DNA of 64,000 bases, taken from assembly GCA_965218985.1 (NCBI GenBank), contig CBDCMP010000006.1, positions 1-64,000 of the forward strand, written 5' to 3'. Position 1 is the stretch's first letter, and every line of letters starts with the position of its first letter. The notes under the pieces are model-generated. The model saw only the letters and a list, made by a program, of their open reading frames with translations, ran no database searches and was not told the DNA's origin. Of the stretch, positions 1-6,850 are shown piece by piece. Origin of the DNA: Pseudopedobacter sp965218985. Its GTDB lineage: Bacteria; Bacteroidota; Bacteroidia; Sphingobacteriales; Sphingobacteriaceae. The position numbers were made by a program, and so were the translations under genes.

Positions 1-178
1 ACAACAGCACATCCATCATAAGCTAATAGAAAAAGCAAAGGAAAAATTGTCTACCACAAGTTTGTCGGTGAGTGAAATAGCCTATGAACTCGGTTTTGAG
101 TATTCACAATCATTCAGTAGGCTATTCAAACTGAAAACAGAGCTTTCACCACTAGAATTCAGGCAGTCTTTTAACTGA
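1..178 (+). CDS. AraC-family regulator, C-terminal fragment (runs off left edge)
   Basis: An open frame enters from the left edge (first full codon at base 2) and stops with TGA at 176-178. It encodes the last ~58 residues of an AraC/XylS DNA-binding domain: the second helix-turn-helix reads SLSVSEIAYELGF, followed by the hallmark SQSFSRLFK and the ending LSPLEFRQ. The N-terminal effector domain lies outside the window, so ligand and targets cannot be inferred. The AraC assignment is secure from this motif. Confidence 0.85.
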   Translation, partial: QQHIHHKLIEKAKEKLSTTSLSVSEIAYELGFEYSQSFSRLFKLKTELSPLEFRQSFN

Positions 179-203
179 GATGTTATCAATATATAAAATG
201 ACT

Positions 204-234
204 GCTGCTAACAATACATATAGCTTATGGCGGT
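204..234. repeat. Left arm of an inverted repeat split by the IS element
   Basis: This ~31-bp stretch is, read on the minus strand, a close match to 1523-1555 (shared pieces ACCGCCA.AAGC.ATATG and GTTAGCAGC). The two arms flank the IS3-type element plus about 100 bp on its right side. It looks like a palindromic accessory-gene boundary into which the IS jumped. No canonical integron attC core (RYYYAAC/GTTRRRY) was found. Confidence 0.6.
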
Positions 235-280
235 GTAAGCTTCCCCGTTTTTCAGGACCACTCAAAAGTAGAATTTCCAA

Positions 281-1069
281 TCAACATTCCTGCAATAAAT
301 CAGCAGGTGATTTAAAGTTCAGAGCCTGGTGCGGGCGGTGATAATTATAGTCTGTCATCCATTCCTCTGTTTTTTCCCTTACCTCATTCAGGGAGTTGAA
401 AATGTAAGCATTCAGTAACTCTCTACGGATGCTCCCATTGCATCTTTCGATAAAAGCGTTCTGTGTGGGCTCTCCCGGCTGGATGAAAAGCAGCTCCACA
501 CCATTTTCTTTTGCCCATTCATCCAGTTTGTGTGAGATAAACTCGGGGCCGTTATTCATCCTTATCTTTAAAGGCAGTCCTCTACATTCTCTGAGCATCT
601 CAAGTGTTCTGGTCACTCTCGATGCGGGAAGAGAGGTGTCTGCCTCCATGGCAAGCACTTCCCTGTTATAATCGTCAACAACATTCAATAACCTGAACTT
701 CCTTCCGTCCCAAAGGCTGTCGCTCATAAAATCTATAGACCAGACCTGGTTGATCCCACCGGGAACCAATAAAGGGTTCTTGACCCTTGCGGGCAGTCTT
801 TTCCTGGCCCTTCGGCGGATATTGAGCTTCATTCCTGTATAGATCCGGTAAACTTTCTTGTGGTTCCATTTGAATCCCTTTCGCCGTAAGCGATGGTAAC
901 ACTGCCAAAATCCTATGGAAACATGTTTCTGGGTAAGCAGGGTAAGCTCATGGATTACCTCTCCGTCATCCTTTCTCTTTAACTCATAGAAATAACTACT
1001 TCTATTCAATCCAACGCATTTACACGCCTGACGATGGCTCACTTTTTTTACCATCTCTTCCACCAACAT
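281..1069 (-). CDS. IS3-family transposase OrfB (rve integrase core), catalytic Asp replaced
   Basis: The 262-residue product has the IS3 OrfB layout: an N-terminal HTH_21-type region (about 1-95) and a DDE integrase core. The first catalytic Asp is D113 (WSIDFM) and the Glu is E208 (AFIERCNG). The middle catalytic position, normally the Asp of DNGPEF, is Asn here (NNGPEF, N172, bases 554-556). The 172-to-208 spacing is exactly the family D(35)E spacing, so this is the active-site residue. In life OrfB would be made as an OrfAB fusion by -1 frameshifting, so the ATG at 1069 is probably not an independent start. The D-to-N change predicts a transposition-dead enzyme. Confidence 0.9.
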   Translation of the reverse strand: MLVEEMVKKVSHRQACKCVGLNRSSYFYELKRKDDGEVIHELTLLTQKHVSIGFWQCYHRLRRKGFKWNHKKVYRIYTGMKLNIRRRARKRLPARVKNPLLVPGGINQVWSIDFMSDSLWDGRKFRLLNVVDDYNREVLAMEADTSLPASRVTRTLEMLRECRGLPLKIRMNNGPEFISHKLDEWAKENGVELLFIQPGEPTQNAFIERCNGSIRRELLNAYIFNSLNEVREKTEEWMTDYNYHRPHQALNFKSPADLLQEC

Positions 1070-1086
1070 CTCCTTATCGGCAGGCG

Positions 1087-1383
1087 TTAAAGCTTTTTTT
1101 CTACCGCCTCCTTGAAAACCTCATGTACCAGGCTGAGGTTGGCGTACATCTTTTTTAGCCTTGCGTTCTCTTCTTCCAGAGTCTTCAGTTTGGACAGTTC
1201 TTTTACTTCCATTCCGCCATAACGCTGCCGCCATTTGTAAAATGCGGCCGTACTGATTCCTAACTCCCGGCAGAGATCATGGGCATTTCTCCCGTTCTCA
1301 TGTTCTTTGATTGCCTTTACAATCTGTGTCTCTGTAAATTTGATCCTTTTCATATTCCAATTAAATTTAATAAATTCTTTCAA
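1087..1383 (-). CDS. IS3-family transposase OrfA (HTH)
   Basis: A 98-residue protein with the HTH_Tnp_1 fold: FTETQIVKAI, then a recognition region LGISTAAFYKWRQRYGG, then a leucine-rich coiled coil (KLKTLEEENARLKKMYANL). It binds the IS ends and supplies the N-terminus of the OrfAB transposase. The start may be the internal ATG at 1353 (MKRIKFTE), as in most relatives; the longer form begins at 1383. It ends in GAA AAA AAG CTT TAA, inside the frameshift site. Confidence 0.9.
   Translation of the reverse strand: MKEFIKFNWNMKRIKFTETQIVKAIKEHENGRNAHDLCRELGISTAAFYKWRQRYGGMEVKELSKLKTLEEENARLKKMYANLSLVHEVFKEAVEKKL
1093..1099 (-). other. -1 programmed frameshift heptamer A_AAA_AAG
   Basis: On the minus strand, orfA codons GAA AAA AAG contain the slippery heptamer A AAA AAG two codons before the orfA stop. 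Slipping back one base gives ...EKK-ALTPADKEMLVEE..., which runs directly into OrfB. This is the standard IS3-family route to the OrfAB transposase. Confidence 0.8.
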
Positions 1384-1522
1384 TCGCCTCGCTACGCTCG
1401 GGCTAGAATTCTACTTTTAATTGGTCTGAATTTTGGGAAGTGCACAGCGGGTGAACTGCTAAATTCAAGGTTTTCTATTCTTGACACAAGTTCGTTTCGG
1501 GCGGACAGTAAAGTGCTTTGAA

Positions 1523-1555
1523 ACCGCCACAAGCCATATGCCAACCGTTAGCAGC
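1523..1555. repeat. Right arm of the inverted repeat; left boundary of the GNAT unit
   Basis: Inverted partner of 204-234. It continues into GCAGCAAGGCTAAG (1551-1564), which recurs as GCTGCAAGGCAAAG at 2132-2145 just past the GNAT gene. The acetyltransferase therefore sits between two direct copies of this short boundary sequence, like a gene cassette. Confidence 0.55.
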
Positions 1556-1622
1556 AAGGCTAAGAAACGATACGTTAACGATAATAGTTACTGGAATTTT
1601 AAGACAATAATTTGAAAACCAA

Positions 1623-2108
1623 ATGATACCAAAAAACTATATGGATTTTCAAATTTTAACAGCAAAAGAAAGCGATTTAAAAATAATTCTTGACCTTCAA
1701 AAAGAGTGTTATCAAACAGAAGCCGAAATACACAACGAATACAACATTCCACCATTGACACAAACTTTTGATTCAATTAATGATGAAATTAAACAAGGAA
1801 CATTGTTTCTAAAAGGTGTTATTGGCGGACAGCTAATAGCCTCTGTGCGTGGACACATTAATGATCAGACAACTTATATAGGAAGACTAATTGTCAAACG
1901 AGAGTTTCAAAACAATAAATTTGGACAAGCACTTATGAAGGAAATTGAAAAACAATTGGACAATTGCAACCGTTACGAATTATTTACGGGATTTAAAAGC
2001 GAAAAGAACTTAAACCTCTATCATAAATTAGGGTATAATGAATATAAGAGACAATTTATAAACGATTCTTTGACCTTAGTTTATTTAGAAAAACTACGAC
2101 AGCGATAA
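1623..2108 (+). CDS. GNAT family N-acetyltransferase
   Basis: A 161-residue single-domain GNAT. The acetyl-CoA pyrophosphate-binding segment is visible as IGRLIVKREFQNNKFGQAL (about residues 94-112; Q-x-x-x-F-G-Q-A variant of R/QxxGxG/A), and motif B as NLNLYHKLGY near the C-terminus. It would transfer an acetyl group to an amine; the substrate is unknown. The ATG at 1641 (MDFQILTAKE) is an equally good start. Codon usage is AT-rich compared with the core genes, and short direct repeats flank the gene, so recent acquisition is likely. Confidence 0.85.
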   Translation: MIPKNYMDFQILTAKESDLKIILDLQKECYQTEAEIHNEYNIPPLTQTFDSINDEIKQGTLFLKGVIGGQLIASVRGHINDQTTYIGRLIVKREFQNNKFGQALMKEIEKQLDNCNRYELFTGFKSEKNLNLYHKLGYNEYKRQFINDSLTLVYLEKLRQR

Positions 2109-2131
2109 ACCCAGCCACCAACACAAGTATT

Positions 2132-2145
2132 GCTGCAAGGCAAAG
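2132..2145 (+). repeat. Right boundary repeat of the GNAT cassette-like unit
   Basis: GCTGCAAGGCAAAG matches 12 of 14 positions with 1551-1564 in direct orientation. Together they bracket a ~580-bp unit containing one gene and almost nothing else. Similarity to integron cassettes is structural only; no integrase gene is in view. Confidence 0.45.
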
Positions 2146-2270
2146 GAACCCCACGGCCAAAACAACCAAACCTTTAGAAAGAATTTTAAACGACATATTA
2201 TCTTAATGATAAAGAGAATTTTAATTCTCAAAATCAATTAAACAATGTGGATTTAAAATCCATTATTATT

Positions 2271-2912
2271 TTAAAATCGATTTGACGTTTTTGATGCGTT
2301 TATATCCTTTAGGATTTCTTCCAACTGTTTTAAAGGTTTTTTGAAATTTTTCTTGTTTTCGGCAAGAATAGCAGCTGTGCAGGCTCCCAAGATTAGGATG
2401 AAGAGTAAGACCGAAGCTCTGGGGTAGGGCGTTGCTCCACCGGGCAGATAGAGCTCGAAGAAAATCCATACGAATATTGCCGAACTCAATGGCACCAGTA
2501 CAATTTCATATCTCATTTTAAATGTATAGAAGCTGGTCAAAAGCCTAGATTGTTCAAGAACATATTCTTTTATAGCTAGATCCGTTGCATGCTTTTCATT
2601 TTGCTTTAGAACAGCCATACGTTTAAATTTTAGCATCAACACTACCGTAAACGGCACATAAAGTAACAAACAGAAAACACTTGGGAGCAATACCACTTGG
2701 TATCCCCAATACTTTATGATAACATGGGTCAAAAATCCGTAAATTATAATCTGAAAAGTCAACGATGCCCAAAAATATGGCATACTCATGTTCTTCTGTT
2801 TTTTTACCTGCCGCTTCAAAAGATTTTGCCATGCAGCTTCATCAAGCTGGGCCGAATTCAACTGTTCAGTATCAACTTTCCAGTTCTTTTTTATTTCCTC
2901 CAAATTTTGCAT
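2271..2912 (-). CDS. Membrane protein encoded with an ECF sigma factor (possible anti-sigma)
   Basis: A 213-residue protein with a soluble N-terminus (about 1-45: EEIKKNWKVDTEQLN) and four hydrophobic segments (near 47-65, 70-92, 135-155, 165-185), ending in a charged tail. It starts 11 bases after the stop of the sigma gene at 2924-3415, so the pair is almost certainly one transcript. A cytoplasmic N-terminus followed by TM helices next to an ECF sigma suggests an anti-sigma or regulator role, but no zinc anti-sigma motif (HxxxCxxC) is present. Function is inferred from context only. Confidence 0.6.
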   Translation of the reverse strand: MQNLEEIKKNWKVDTEQLNSAQLDEAAWQNLLKRQVKKQKNMSMPYFWASLTFQIIIYGFLTHVIIKYWGYQVVLLPSVFCLLLYVPFTVVLMLKFKRMAVLKQNEKHATDLAIKEYVLEQSRLLTSFYTFKMRYEIVLVPLSSAIFVWIFFELYLPGGATPYPRASVLLFILILGACTAAILAENKKNFKKPLKQLEEILKDINASKTSNRF

Positions 2913-2923
2913 TTCTTAATAAA

Positions 2924-3415
2924 TTATTGTTTTTTCAACTCCTTTTCCAGTTCTTTTTTTATCCGAACCAAACGAACGCTTACGTTTGATTTTGACAGCC
3001 CCGTAATCTGTGCAATTTCTTCATAACTGAGTTCCTCCAGATAGAGTAATATGATGCCCTTATTGATTTGGGATAGATTTTCTATGGCCTTATTAAGCAA
3101 TGCCAAAGTTTCATTGGGTGCGGAAACAGTCTCATCCACAACTTGAATGTGCTGATGTGAAAGAGGCACATGATTATTCCGCTTGCTTTTACTTAAATAA
3201 GTAATAGCGGTATTAAGGCACACGCGGTACATCCATGTCGAAAATTTAGAATTTCCACGGAAACTGGGGTAGCCTTTCCATAAATGATAAAGCATTTCTT
3301 GGATTATATCTTCCCACTCTTCAGAATTCATAAAGTATATATTGGCCACCTTATGGACAATCCCTAAATGCTCGTTGATATCATCAATAAATTTTTTCTC
3401 CAATTGTTCTTTCAT
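2924..3415 (-). CDS. RNA polymerase ECF sigma factor (sigma-70 family)
   Basis: A 163-residue protein with sigma region 2 (EEWEDIIQEMLYHLWKGY, then FSTWMYRVCLNTAITY) and region 4 with its helix-turn-helix (LSYEEIAQITGLSKSNVSVRL). Only two sigma domains and this size define an ECF sigma factor. It directs RNA polymerase to a small regulon, probably held in check by the membrane protein encoded immediately downstream. I saw no clear TAnnTTTG promoter upstream. The stimulus is unknown. Confidence 0.9.
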   Translation of the reverse strand: MKEQLEKKFIDDINEHLGIVHKVANIYFMNSEEWEDIIQEMLYHLWKGYPSFRGNSKFSTWMYRVCLNTAITYLSKSKRNNHVPLSHQHIQVVDETVSAPNETLALLNKAIENLSQINKGIILLYLEELSYEEIAQITGLSKSNVSVRLVRIKKELEKELKKQ

Positions 3416-3661
3416 GTCAGGAGCATTTTTAATTTTTTTCTCTATTAGTATTCTTTGTCTTGAAAAAACTACATTTTTCCAGTATTTCTTTTGTATTGAT
3501 TTTATAGGTCAGTTTATGCTCCTTATTAATCCTTTGAGGCTTTAATTAGTAATGTTGCATGAGGTGAGTGAAAACTGTTTAAGAAAATCAGAACTTATAA
3601 TTTTGTATAACCTAACCCTTTTGCTTTGCCGTATAATTAACAATTGCATTTTACCGAAGTG

Positions 3662-3669
3662 TATATTTG
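3662..3669 (+). promoter_or_regulatory. Bacteroidota -7 promoter element (TATATTTG) for the AraC gene
   Basis: TATATTTG fits the Bacteroidota sigma-A -7 consensus TAnnTTTG. A TTG-containing -33-like region lies about 16-20 bases upstream. The transcript would start near 3674 and reach the ATG at 3691 after a short leader. This excludes the TTG codon at 3667, which overlaps the promoter, as a start. Confidence 0.55.
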
Positions 3670-3690
3670 TTCCAAGCGAAAAAACACGAA

Positions 3691-4494
3691 ATGAAAACAA
3701 AGTCACATAGTTTGATAGAAATAGGGGGCATATTACCTGAATTTAATTTGGAATTGTTCATCAAAGAAATTTTCATATTTGAAAATATTGATGTGAATAA
3801 AAAATCTATACTTCCCTTCTATGCAGATGGTTATCCAGGAATAATTTTTCAAGAGGCTAAAAACAAAACAATCCTGTTACCCAGAAATAAAGAGCTTTCC
3901 AGATTTTTCTTGTATGGGCAAACATTGCAACCCATTGAACTTTCTCTCAAGGGTCCGTTTCAGATGATTGTTTTTCAGTTATATCCTTTTACTTCAAAAT
4001 TATTGTTTTCCGTTGACCCTAAAAAATTGAATGACGATTGCTATGACCTATCAAAAATCGAAACTACAAACAATACTAACCCTTTAAATAAAATAAATGC
4101 CAGTACCAATATAGATTCCAGAATTAGAATTATTGCTCAATTTCTCTCTAAACTTGCATCGGAGAAAGGGCTTCAGAAATTTCAAAAGTTACAGTTTGCG
4201 ATTCAATTGGTAACTGACCGTAAAGGAATCATTACAGTAAATGAGCTAGCCGAACGTATGAAAATTTCAGAACGGACGTTGCAAAGAATGTTCAATGAAA
4301 ACATCGGGATTTCACCAAAAAAGTTCGCAAAAATAATACAGTTCCAAATTTCTCTCACTCAAATATCACAAGATTCTTTTTCAAAATTAACGGATGTGGT
4401 CTATGAAAATGGTTATGCAGACCAGTCGCATTTTATCAGGAATATAAAAAAAATCACAGGCAAAAGGCCTTCACAATTAAAATCCGGAAAATAA
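3691..4494 (+). CDS. AraC-family transcriptional regulator (DUF6597-type sensor)
   Basis: The ATG at 3691 (MKTKSHSLIEIG) is chosen because the longer TTG start lies inside the predicted -7 box. The ~267-residue protein has an N-terminal domain resembling DUF6597 (PFQMIVFQLYPF) and a C-terminal HTH_18 domain (ITVNELAERMKISERTLQRMF, then YENGYADQSHFIRNIKKITGKRPSQL). It probably controls the genes that follow on the same strand (4571-6227), a common arrangement of an AraC regulator next to a short-chain-type NAD(P)-binding gene and a DUF1772 gene. The inducer is unknown. Confidence 0.85.
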   Translation: MKTKSHSLIEIGGILPEFNLELFIKEIFIFENIDVNKKSILPFYADGYPGIIFQEAKNKTILLPRNKELSRFFLYGQTLQPIELSLKGPFQMIVFQLYPFTSKLLFSVDPKKLNDDCYDLSKIETTNNTNPLNKINASTNIDSRIRIIAQFLSKLASEKGLQKFQKLQFAIQLVTDRKGIITVNELAERMKISERTLQRMFNENIGISPKKFAKIIQFQISLTQISQDSFSKLTDVVYENGYADQSHFIRNIKKITGKRPSQLKSGK

Positions 4495-4570
4495 TAGTCC
4501 TGTCGGGTTTGTTCTATTTTTTGGTTTATCCTTGGTTTAATTTTACACCATAATTTTAAATTCAATAAAT

Positions 4571-5393
4571 ATGGAAAGTAAAGTTTTGATCTTGGGCGGA
4601 ACTGGCAGGACCGGAAAACGGGTAGTAGAAATACTTCGAAAAAAACAAATCCCGATCCGAATAGGTTCGAGAAAAGAAAACCCATCTTTTGATTGGGAAA
4701 AACCCGAAAATTGGAAAAATGTATTGAAAAATATAGAAAAGGTTTACATCACCTTTCAGCCCGATTTGGCTGTTCCAGAAGCTTCACAAAAAATACAGTC
4801 ATTTGTAGATACAGCTAAAAATTCAGGTGTTCAGAAACTGATATTGCTCTCGGGCAGGGGCGAAAAGGAGGGCACAATTGTGCGAAAGCATTGTTATCAA
4901 TTCAGGATTGGATTGGACAGTTATCAGGGCAAGTTGGTTTACGCAAAATTTTAGCGAGAATTTTTTCTTGGACGCTATTTTAGATGGCAATCTCATCCTT
5001 CCCAAAATAACCGCATTGGAACCTTTTATAGATGCAAACGACATTGCGGAGGTTGCAGTCGAATCCTTATTGGATGATAAACATTCAGGGCAAATTTATG
5101 AACTTACAGGGCCAGAACTGATTTCTTTCAAAAAAGCCGCAAACTTAATTTCAGAAGTAATTGAAAGACCGATTACCTATCAAGAAGTGGGAATGGACGA
5201 CTATGTAAAAATGCTTCGGGAATATCAAACCCCGGAAGATTTTATCGGACTCATAAAATATCTGTTTACTGAAGTACTGGACGGAAGAAACGAATTTCTA
5301 ACCGATGATGTTCAAAAAGTCCTCAACCGTAACCCAATTAGTTTTATAGATTATGTTGACAGAACCAAAAGCACCGGAGTGTGGAATATTTAA
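4571..5393 (+). pseudogene. NmrA-like NAD(P)-binding protein, frameshifted
   Basis: Two overlapping frames encode one protein. Frame 1 (4571-4954) starts MESKVLILGGTGRTGKRVVEIL, a Rossmann fold with GGTGRTG. Frame 2 carries CESIVINSGLDWTVIRASWFTQNF and the rest, to 5393. Continuity is restored by removing one G from the GGG at 4870-4872, which gives KEAQLCESIV. The family (NmrA/YwnB-like) covers NAD(P)-dependent oxidoreductases and redox sensors. Either the gene is freshly broken or the assembly has one extra base; the rest of the protein is intact and well conserved, which favours a recent or technical event. Total length would be about 274 residues. Confidence 0.8.
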
Positions 5394-5403
5394 AAAGAGC
5401 GAT

Positions 5404-5895
5404 ATGAATTTGTATACATTTTCTAAAATAGCCGCTATTTTGTTATCAGGTTTGGTGGCAGGATTGTTTTATGGCTTTCAATGTTCGGTCAATAAAGGCT
5501 TGGGCCAACTTGGGGACAAAGAATATCTGTTGGGTTTTCAGTCCATCAATAAGGCCATCTTAAACCCCGTTTTCTTTATAAGTTTTATGGGCTGTCTGGT
5601 TATTTTGCCAATAGCCTGTTGGTTATCCCATAGAATTGGAGATAGCGCATCGTTTAATTTTCTGCTGGTTGCGGCGATAATTTATTTTGTAGGTGTTTTT
5701 GGCGTAACCGTTTTTGGAAATGTTCCGTTGAATGAAACTTTGGCAAATTTCAATATCAACGCTGCTTCAATAAAAGAACTGGTCTTACAAAGAAAAATAT
5801 TTGAACCATCTTGGAATAAATACCATCTTATACGTACCATCGCTGCCATTATAAGTTTCGTCTTTACCATTTTATCAGCTATAAAAGTCAAATGA
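5404..5895 (+). CDS. DUF1772 (anthrone oxygenase-like) membrane protein
   Basis: The ATG at 5404 (MNLYTFSKIAAILLSGL) is preferred over an upstream start that overlaps the previous gene. The product of ~163 residues has four hydrophobic helices, with the DUF1772 signatures SGLVAGLFYGFQCSVNKGL and VFGNVPLNETLANF. DUF1772 proteins include anthrone-oxygenase-like enzymes, but the bacterial ones are uncharacterised. The stop overlaps the next ATG (ATGA at 5892-5895), so it is translationally linked to the cupredoxin. Confidence 0.8.
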   Translation: MNLYTFSKIAAILLSGLVAGLFYGFQCSVNKGLGQLGDKEYLLGFQSINKAILNPVFFISFMGCLVILPIACWLSHRIGDSASFNFLLVAAIIYFVGVFGVTVFGNVPLNETLANFNINAASIKELVLQRKIFEPSWNKYHLIRTIAAIISFVFTILSAIKVK

Positions 5896-6227
5896 AAAAT
5901 TTTCTGCTTTTTATTATCGTATTAGTAGGTTCCAAGGATTTTTTATCTATTCATTCCGTTGAACCTACAATTCATATCGTAAAGATGGAAGATATGAAAT
6001 TTGTTCCTGAAATAACCGAAATTAAAACTGGCGAAACAGTCCGCTGGATAAACGAGAGCAATCAATCACACAATGTGTTTGCAAAGGACAAAGCATTTAA
6101 AAGTACAATGCTTCCCAAAAAAGGTGATATATATGAACATACTTTCAAAACAGCAGGAGAGTTTGATTACTATTGTCAACCGCATAGAATGATGGGAATG
6201 AAGGGAACTGTGATTGTTAAGAATTAA
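5892..6227 (+). CDS. Exported cupredoxin (plastocyanin/azurin-like)
   Basis: A 111-residue protein with an N-terminal hydrophobic export signal (MKNFLLFIIVLVG) and a single blue-copper domain. The type-1 copper ligands are visible: His in QSHNVF, then Cys, His and Met in CQPHRMMGM. The fold markers GETVRWIN and GEFDYYC are present. It probably carries electrons in the periplasm or at the outer membrane. It overlaps the DUF1772 gene by 4 bases, so the two form an operon, perhaps a membrane redox pair. The partner is unknown. Confidence 0.85.
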   Translation: MKNFLLFIIVLVGSKDFLSIHSVEPTIHIVKMEDMKFVPEITEIKTGETVRWINESNQSHNVFAKDKAFKSTMLPKKGDIYEHTFKTAGEFDYYCQPHRMMGMKGTVIVKN

Positions 6228-6661
6228 ATGAAAACGTTCAGCAAAAGGTTTTTGATAAGAGACATGAGTTGGAAGATGTACAGGAAAAGCTTTTTTCTGT
6301 CGAGGAAAAATGGATAAAGAACGAGATTACGAAGGATACTTATGAGAGGTGGTATTCCACTTACAACCACACCATCCTGAACCTAAAAGGGGCAATTGAA
6401 CGACTGGGAGAAAATCATAGCAGGGCATTTGCGATACTTGAAAAAAATCTTGATCTGCTGGCTGATATGAAATTTGTTTATACACAGGCAGGAACTATCC
6501 AAAAGAGAGAGCTTGTCCGCATGGTGTTCGACAACAACTTATACTATCAGGATGGTATTTATCGAACACCCACAATGATGGAAATGTTTAGTCATAACTC
6601 GTTGTTAATGAAGGAAAAAGGATGTTTGGTGTATAAAAAAAAAAGGGATGATTTTTCAATC
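6221..6661 (+). pseudogene. Site-specific recombinase remnant (C-terminal part) abutting tRNA-Ser
   Basis: Reading from 6221 without a start codon, the frame gives NENVQQKVFDKRHELEDVQ and a long coiled coil, then TIQKRELVRMVFDNNLYYQDGIYRTP. This is the typical C-terminal end of Bacteroidota large serine recombinases. The catalytic resolvase domain is missing and the frame begins abruptly at the end of the cupredoxin gene. It reads on into the tRNA-Ser terminator and tRNA (stop at 6724), so the 3' end is also a junction. This is the scar of an element that used the tRNA-Ser 3' end. Identification rests on family pattern recognition. Confidence 0.65.
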
Positions 6662-6667
6662 ATCCCT
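6634..6667 (-). terminator. Intrinsic terminator of tRNA-Ser
   Basis: On the minus strand GGGATGATTG/AAAAATCATCCC forms a perfect 7-9 bp stem followed by a run of T (A-run 6634-6644). It lies immediately after the tRNA-Ser 3' end. Confidence 0.75.
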
Positions 6668-6672
6668 TCCAG

Positions 6673-6759
6673 CGGAGAGAGAGGGATTCGAACCCTCGGT
6701 ACCGTTGCCAGTACGACAGTTTAGCAAACTGTTCCTTTCGGCCTCTCAGGCACCTCTCC
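6673..6759 (-). tRNA. tRNA-Ser (GCT)
   Basis: An 87-nt tRNA on the minus strand. The acceptor stem GGAGAGG pairs with TCTCTCC (one G-U), with discriminator G at 6673. The anticodon arm is ACAGT-TTGCTAA-ACTGT with anticodon GCT. A long variable arm (GTACTGGCAACGGTAC) marks class II serine tRNA, and the T arm is GAGGG-TTCGAAT-CCCTC. The 3' CCA is not encoded. Its 3' end faces the accessory region on the left and the recombinase scar, so it is a likely island attachment site. Confidence 0.96.
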
Positions 6760-6850
6760 AATTCCAACTTAAATGAGTTCTTTATTTGAAAGAATCGCTC
6801 TTTTCGGGAGTGCAAATATAGTAATCCAATACTATCTACAAAAAGAAATT

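Larger units (their letters stand above)
256..1426 (-). mobile_element. IS3-family insertion sequence
   Basis: About 1.17 kb with orfA and orfB on the minus strand in the classical IS3 arrangement. Terminal inverted repeats are visible at 256-275 and 1407-1426 (18 of 20 positions match; common core AAAAGTAGAATT). I could not see a convincing target-site duplication, so the exact ends may shift by a few bases. The orfA/orfB overlap carries a -1 frameshift signal. The copy is probably inactive because orfB has lost a catalytic Asp. Confidence 0.85.

Noticed and set aside
204..2145. Classical integron attC sites
   Set aside because: The boundary repeats lack RYYYAAC/GTTRRRY cores and no integron integrase is in the window; only a cassette-like layout is claimed.
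3667..3690. TTG start for the AraC gene (and similar TTG/GTG starts at 16937, 34634, 57879 and 62456)
   Set aside because: In each case the codon lies inside a TTTG-type promoter box (two of them only near-consensus, GATATTTG) and a nearby downstream ATG fits the family better.
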